Position numbers and translations under genes: made by a program. A stretch of 64,000 nucleotides of DNA. Source: Oscheius tipulae (taxonomy: Eukaryota > Nematoda > Chromadorea > Rhabditida > Rhabditidae). Position 1 is the stretch's first letter, and every line of letters starts with the position of its first letter. Below, in pieces: positions 59,159 to 64,000 of the stretch. The notes under the pieces were generated by a model. It was not told the origin of the DNA and made no database searches. It saw nothing but the letters and a program-made list of their open reading frames with translations. Location: NCBI GenBank assembly GCA_037178975.1, contig JASJZH010000006.1, positions 5,084,001 to 5,148,000 on the forward strand, written 5' to 3'.

Positions 59159-60492
59159 TCATTTACTGCGAGACTGAATGCTTGGTTTGGTACTTGGGAC
59201 AGTATTCTTCCTGAACAGACGACCAGTGTGCTTTTTAAAAAGTTTCCTGATGTTTTCCTTTATTCTGCTGCAAAATCAATTGTAAATGTTATTAATATTT
59301 ATGTACCTGTTGAACACAACATAGGGTGCACTGATTACTTGATAGTACATAATATAAGACACCGTGACAAGAATCCAATCTCTTTTGGGGGATTTGCCAA
59401 CATCGACAGGGAAGAACTGCCAATGCACAAAGAAAAGGAGCTCAAAACAAACCGAGAGAAGCACCTGTAGCCATTTTTTGATGCTTCAGACCCAGAGTTA
59501 CCTGAAGTGTCATCCTCAGCTCTGCGTTGTGTCTCAAATGAAGGTTTCCTCTCCAATACAGTACTATGAAAATATTGGAATAGACAACTAGATTGAGAAT
59601 TCCCACAACATAGTTAGTTACAGTGTTCACTCTAAAGAATGTTTACGCATTTTTAATTGTTTTCCCCTACGTTGATAGCCCATTTGTGAATGGCAAGCCA
59701 CCTTTAATAGTATTGCACAGGAGGTTTGGAATGAATCTGTATCCGGTAAATGGAGATGCAAATAGTATGCAGAGTAAGACTTGTAGGAGCCCAATCGCGA
59801 TGAGGCATCCCTAGCAACAAAGTTTGATTCCTAAGACAAACAAACCTTGGCGAACCGTGCTGAAAACAGATAAACAGCTTTAAGGGGATACAAAGTGTAT
59901 ATAAAACGGTGCCAAGTTAGGCAGATGTTCAACATTATTACAGAGAAATACGTCGCTCCGATTAAGGAGCCCATAATCTGAAAACTTGGCACAGTAGAAC
60001 CGTTTTTCAATTAGAACGTAAACAAGACGAAAGTAACTGTGACTAAGAGCCTGCAGGTGTCAATTCAAGCAATTCAATTATTTAGGAAAACAGACCGACC
60101 TTGCTAAATCTTGTTCACCCTTGTGTCAAGCTTACCCTCCACAGAGGCTGAGTTGTGAACCAGTCCATATTGAATAAGGATAGAATTGTACAAACAAAAT
60201 AAAGTTCAAACTCAAATAGAGAAGATATGGCTACAGTTATGAGCAAAGTAAAAGAAAAGTCACATCTCCAACCAGCTAAAGGATAGGCAGCCTAAGTTCA
60301 CATTCATATCTAGAAAACAGAACTCTCACAAAAATAAAAACAACCTGTGTAAAAGCGAAAACTGTCGTCATTATGGCATAGCTGATGATGACTGTCGTCC
60401 GAGAATCTTCAAATGGATCATCTGGTTGACGAGCAGCTGTCCTAAACTCTTTCAAGAAAAATCAGAACATGAACGAACGAGTAGTTGCCCAT
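59159..60492 (-). CDS. Serpentine receptor B, tandem paralogue of receptor A
   Basis: Same architecture and intron positions as receptor A: start MGNYSTAARQPDDP at 60492, 2 nt after a TGTAAG acceptor. Shared motifs are AAYPLAGW-CDFSFTLLI (A: AAYPLSGW-CNYSFTLLI), LNICLTWHRFIYT (identical in A), ILFASPFTGYRFIP, CNTIKGGLPFTNG, LRMTLQVLLSVCFELLFFVH and YYQVISAPYVVFN. Basic tail RIKENIRKLFKKH, ending SIQSRSK. Its fourth intron (about 150 bp) is much longer than the matching 38 bp intron in A. The stop TGA lies inside an AATGAA variant poly(A) signal. The two genes clearly arose by tandem duplication; receptor A begins 174 bp downstream. Confidence 0.82.
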
Positions 60493-60765
60493 TGCTTACA
60501 GGTGGTTAGAATGCTGTAATCCAGCTGTGCCAACAAGCAATCTACTCCTACCTAGCTCAACCACAATAAAATTTATGTTGATATCAGTATTTTACAGGAC
60601 CGGTTGGTCACGACATGAATACGGAAAAAAACTGCAAGAGAAAGATACACGAGTGCAGATTTTCAGGAGATCAGTGATAATTGAGCGAACTCATCACAGT
60701 TATATCAATATGAAAGGATACGTGGATAGGTTAACTAGGAGGAACGGTACAATTTCTACTAAGTA

Positions 60766-62692
60766 CTAGATGATAGTATGAGGAGGGGTGTTATTGTTGT
60801 TAGCAATTAAGGGAGAATGTTCCATGTTTCTTCGGGGGCCATGACCTCCGTGATGATGATTATGGTTTCTCATAGGCTGCTTGACCTGAAACTATATTTT
60901 TCGTACATATATCTCTCATCACATACCACTTGATCTACGGAGAGTACTCCCCTTCTTTTTTTTGGCATTTTCGATCGAGCTTGGGTATGGGAGTAGAACA
61001 TGGCAAAGTTGGACACGATGACCTTAACATGAGTAATGTAAGTGGTAACATTTAAAACTTACCGGCACAGGGAGAGCAATAGTCAATACACCGGCCAAGG
61101 CACAGACTGATCCAATCAGTCTTCCGAGATATGTATGTGGAGTGATATCTCCGTATCCAATGGTTGTCATTGTCACAATCTGAAATAACATTAGCTCTTT
61201 GACCTCTTTATTCACTTACCGCCCACCAAAGTCCAATAGGAATGCTCTGGAACTGATTGTCCGGATTGTTCTCCACCCGTTCCGCGTAATATACTAACGA
61301 GGCAAAGACTACAACACCTAGCACGAGGAAAAAAACCAATAGCATTAGTTCCTTCGCCGATGCTCTGCAATAAAGTTCTTCTGCGACAAAAAAAATAAAT
61401 TTACTTGAAAGTGTGCATGAGAATCTTGAGTCCGCTATTGTGGTGTGTCAGTTTGAACAGTCGCATGATTCGAATGATGGAGAAGAACTCGAGATCAGCT
61501 GCTGCTCCGAAAGTGTTGTTAATGAGGACGTCGATGTAGAAAGTGAGGGTAGCTACGATGTCGATGAGATTAACAGGAGCCTATAGCATATGAAAACTTG
61601 AAAAATGAGTAACTCTCACCCTAAGATATTCCAATTTCGATGGACAAGAGGTAAATCGTACCAGTATTTCAATTGTGAACCATATGTTACAAACAGTTTC
61701 CACTACCTAAAAGTTTGATGTTAGAATTTTAACAAAAACGGTACCATAAAACCAGGATGCGCCTTTGAGTTAGTCTTATCTACTGTTACAGGAGCTGGTC
61801 GAAACTTGCTGTATCCACCGGATGACCTAACTTCGCCGCATCCATCCGCAGACCGAGCTTCTCTTGATAGATTGCCAATGGTCATTATTTCTGCGATCCT
61901 GAGCCCCGGGTGCGTTTTCAGACAGAAGACAAGAATTGCCGTTATGAGGAAAAAGACAGAAACGATTGCTACAGCCTGAACAAAGATGTTAAAATGAATT
62001 AGTTTGGATCTACCTTGGCAGCTTGGGATGAACTGGGTTCGTCGAATAACCTCCATATTTTAGGCTTCACTTTTTGCCAATTACTCAAACTGTCATTGTG
62101 AAAGTCGTCTTCCCATCCAAACCGTCTATATAGATCCTAAACCGACGGATACGCTAAGAGCGAGCAAGGACTTACTGGTCCGTCGGCGTTATCCACCTCG
62201 ATATCTAGTTCGTCCAGTGTTTTGAGCACTTCCTGGGTGTCACGTGTTCCTGAGAGAGTCATCCAGCAACAAGGCTCACACTCATTGGAATCGAGTCCCC
62301 AATACTAAAAACCAATTATTTTAATTATCTCAACTTCCGATACCTTCAGTTCTTCCTCAAAAAGTGGACCACACACATCCAGTGGATAATGAAGTTTTCC
62401 TGTTCTGTAGTAATTGAGGATTTGTGCAAAGACGCCCGGATGGCGATCGAAAAAGTACTCATTAAGGACTGGATCGTAATTAGCCAAATTTGTCGTTAAT
62501 CGGGATAGCCTAAAATGTCATATAAGAAAGTTTCGAGCTTTGTTCGGAAAACATTTGCTTGACAAATCGCTCCGAAAATATTGCTAGTAACATAAAGGGT
62601 TACCTCGTTGCTGGAATCTTTTTCAACGTGTGCTTGTAGGTCTCGTGTCGAACGCCGCCTACGTTGAGAATAATCCTATATTCGGAGTCCAT
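60766..62692 (-). CDS. egl-36: Kv3/Shaw-type voltage-gated potassium channel
   Basis: Alpha subunit of a Shaw-class K+ channel, orthologous by motif to C. elegans EGL-36, which acts in egg-laying and enteric muscle. Start [20 protein letters not shown] at 62692, after a TTTCCAG acceptor. The T1 tetramerisation domain includes [20 protein letters not shown] and FEEELKYWGLD...PCCW. S1 ([16 protein letters not shown]), S2 ([17 protein letters not shown]) and S3 ([16 protein letters not shown]) follow. S4 is [19 protein letters not shown], where Shaw usually has RH in place of the first HH. S5, then the pore TMTTIGYGD and S6 with the PVPVIV hinge and [20 protein letters not shown]. The C-tail is short and His/Asn-rich. 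Start chosen because the first Met precedes the canonical T1 domain. Confidence 0.95.
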
Positions 62693-63754
62693 AATGGCGT
62701 TTCTGGAAACAAACGAGATTATTTTAGAAGAGAAGACGCTGGATGAGTATATTCTGTCATCTAGAAGAGGATGGACTTCTTGGGCTGAAACGTCTAACCC
62801 AAGAGGACGGTTAACGAGGTCCGATGGAGCGTTTGTTCGTGGGACAGATTTAGACCAGGAGTCGCAGCAATTTTAGAACTCAAACATTGAATTACGTCCG
62901 GATGTTCAAGGTTTTTGGGCGAAATAGCAACCTAAGGATGTTTTGGATCCACTGCCTCTTTTGTGTTCTTCTGTTGGGGGTAATAAGCTGAAAAGTTTGG
63001 GAACATGTGAAACAAGGTAAGTGTACCTAAACATTTTAACCTATCTAACAGCCATGATAACAGAGGGCACAAGTGCGACAAGTACGTTTTGGAGGTGGAA
63101 TCCTTTAAGGCGGTAACTTCTGCGATTGGATTTACTTTGTTTTGCGCTGACTCAGAAGCAGTAAAGCGTGAATTGAAACGAAGCAATCAAAAAAGTGTGT
63201 AAAAATTCAAGGTTTGCAAAGGTGTGGCTAAAATGATGGGTCTCAAGCAAAAGATTTCGGCGATGAGGGACGGATGTTCGAGGACTGAAATCCGAGTAGG
63301 CCGGCAATTATGACTAAACGGCCGATCCTACTTTTCAGATTCGATCGTCGTGACTTAATTTCTTTTTTTATTTCTTTTAATTGACTCTTGAAATCAAGTT
63401 ATTTTTTTCAAAAATACTAGAACTACAGTTGAACTTACAACATAGACATAGATGAGGTCGACATTTGAGTATTCTAATAACGTGGCCTGCATTTCTCTGA
63501 CAGCACGTCCACTGGCTGCCATTCTCAGGCTTTTTGGTAGAGACTCTCAAGAGAAAGTTTGAAAAATGCGCGGTAAGCAAAATCATATTCCAGGTAAGGC
63601 AAAGATGATCGGTTCTAAATGGCTCCGTCGCATGTGTGAATGATAATTAGTCTGTCGTACTGCAAGTTTCGAGACTAAAGAGGCAATGCACATAGTAAGC
63701 GGGAGCTATTTGATAGCCCCGGTCAGAGACGGGTTACTTTGTGATGGCTTTCAG
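62693..63754. other. Divergent intergenic region at the right end
   Basis: Lies between the 5-prime end of the Kv3 channel gene and a partial plus-strand gene. No exon was confidently recognised, though the missing 5-prime exon of the partial gene should be here. AP-1-like TGACTCA near 63147. Confidence 0.45.
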
Positions 63755-64000
63755 AATCGGCTCAATTAGACAAGAGGGAGTTGTTTGTACAACAAGTGTC
63801 CGACGTCTTCGAAACCAACCCATCAAATATTCTAACGCAACACAGGGTAACGGCTAAGCCGAGTTTTTTGGGGTACAGGGCTACGATTACTATTTCAAGT
63901 ATGCTCAGCCGTGCTGCCCATTCTTCAACTTTTACTGGCCAGTGGCCACTACCATTATCTGCAATATGTGTGGACAGGGCTTACCGCATCATTTGCAAAA
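63755..64000 (+). CDS. Partial gene of unknown function at the window edge
   Basis: Two in-phase exons around a 32 bp intron (63847-63878). The first, after a GGCTTTCAG acceptor, reads ...AQLDKRELFVQQVSDVFE and TNPSNILTQHR. The second reads GYDYYFKYAQPCCPFFNFYW then PVATTIICNMCG and runs off the end. The composition and clean phase look like real coding sequence, with a hydrophobic Cys-rich segment. I do not recognise the family. The same region in other frames is also partly open, so the call is moderate. Confidence 0.42.

Overview
This window is nuclear DNA from a nematode. Almost every gene is cut by introns of about 30-50 bp with GT...TTTCAG borders. Many start codons sit 0-10 nt after a TTTCAG-type acceptor, as expected for spliced-leader trans-splicing. 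The gene families are nematode-typical: FOS-1, PAR-6, TTLL-9, ground-like proteins, cuticle collagen, serpentine chemoreceptors and EGL-36-type Kv3. The mix of neighbours does not match C. elegans order as far as I recall, so I cannot name the genus. No bacterial, plasmid, phage or CRISPR content was seen.

Layout. 1-11.7 kb: fos-1 (+) with a long upstream region and up to three alternative first exons. 12.2-13.6 kb: secreted MBLAC1-like protein with a degenerate metal site (+). 13.7-15.3 kb: ttll-9 (-). 16.5-17.8 kb: serpentine receptor (+). 18.5-19.8 kb: par-6 (+). 20.1-22.6 kb: two tandem secreted class 3 lipases (+), the first lacking one splice acceptor. 23.7-28.8 kb: RMC1 and a probable pseudoenzyme gamma-glutamyltranspeptidase (-). 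29-31.9 kb: no gene, two foldback elements. 31.9-32.7 kb: aip-1/ZFAND2-like (+). 33.8-35.7 kb: third lipase (+) meeting a Cys-rich secreted gene (-) tail to tail. 37.4-42.1 kb: Pro/Gly-rich secreted protein (+). 42.9-44.0 kb: fourth lipase (+). 44.2-46.7 kb: divergent pair sharing a CCCGC module, one being a ground-like protein. 51.0-53.4 kb: peptide-type GPCR (+). 54.0-54.3 kb: tiny one-pass membrane protein (-). 55.9-62.7 kb: minus-strand cluster in transcription order Kv3 channel, receptor B, receptor A, collagen, with only 125-273 bp between coding regions. 63.7 kb to the edge: partial unknown gene (+).

Special signals. Two proteins appear to have lost catalytic residues while staying open and spliced. 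There are two homology-supported GC-AG introns and a third possible one. Three genes have AATAAA overlapping the stop codon. One divergent gene pair shares a cysteine module, and two inverted-repeat elements lie in the largest gene-poor gap of the middle section. Many cross-frame open frames are shadows and were left out. All exon borders were inferred by eye from splice consensus, phase and homology; none has transcript support here.
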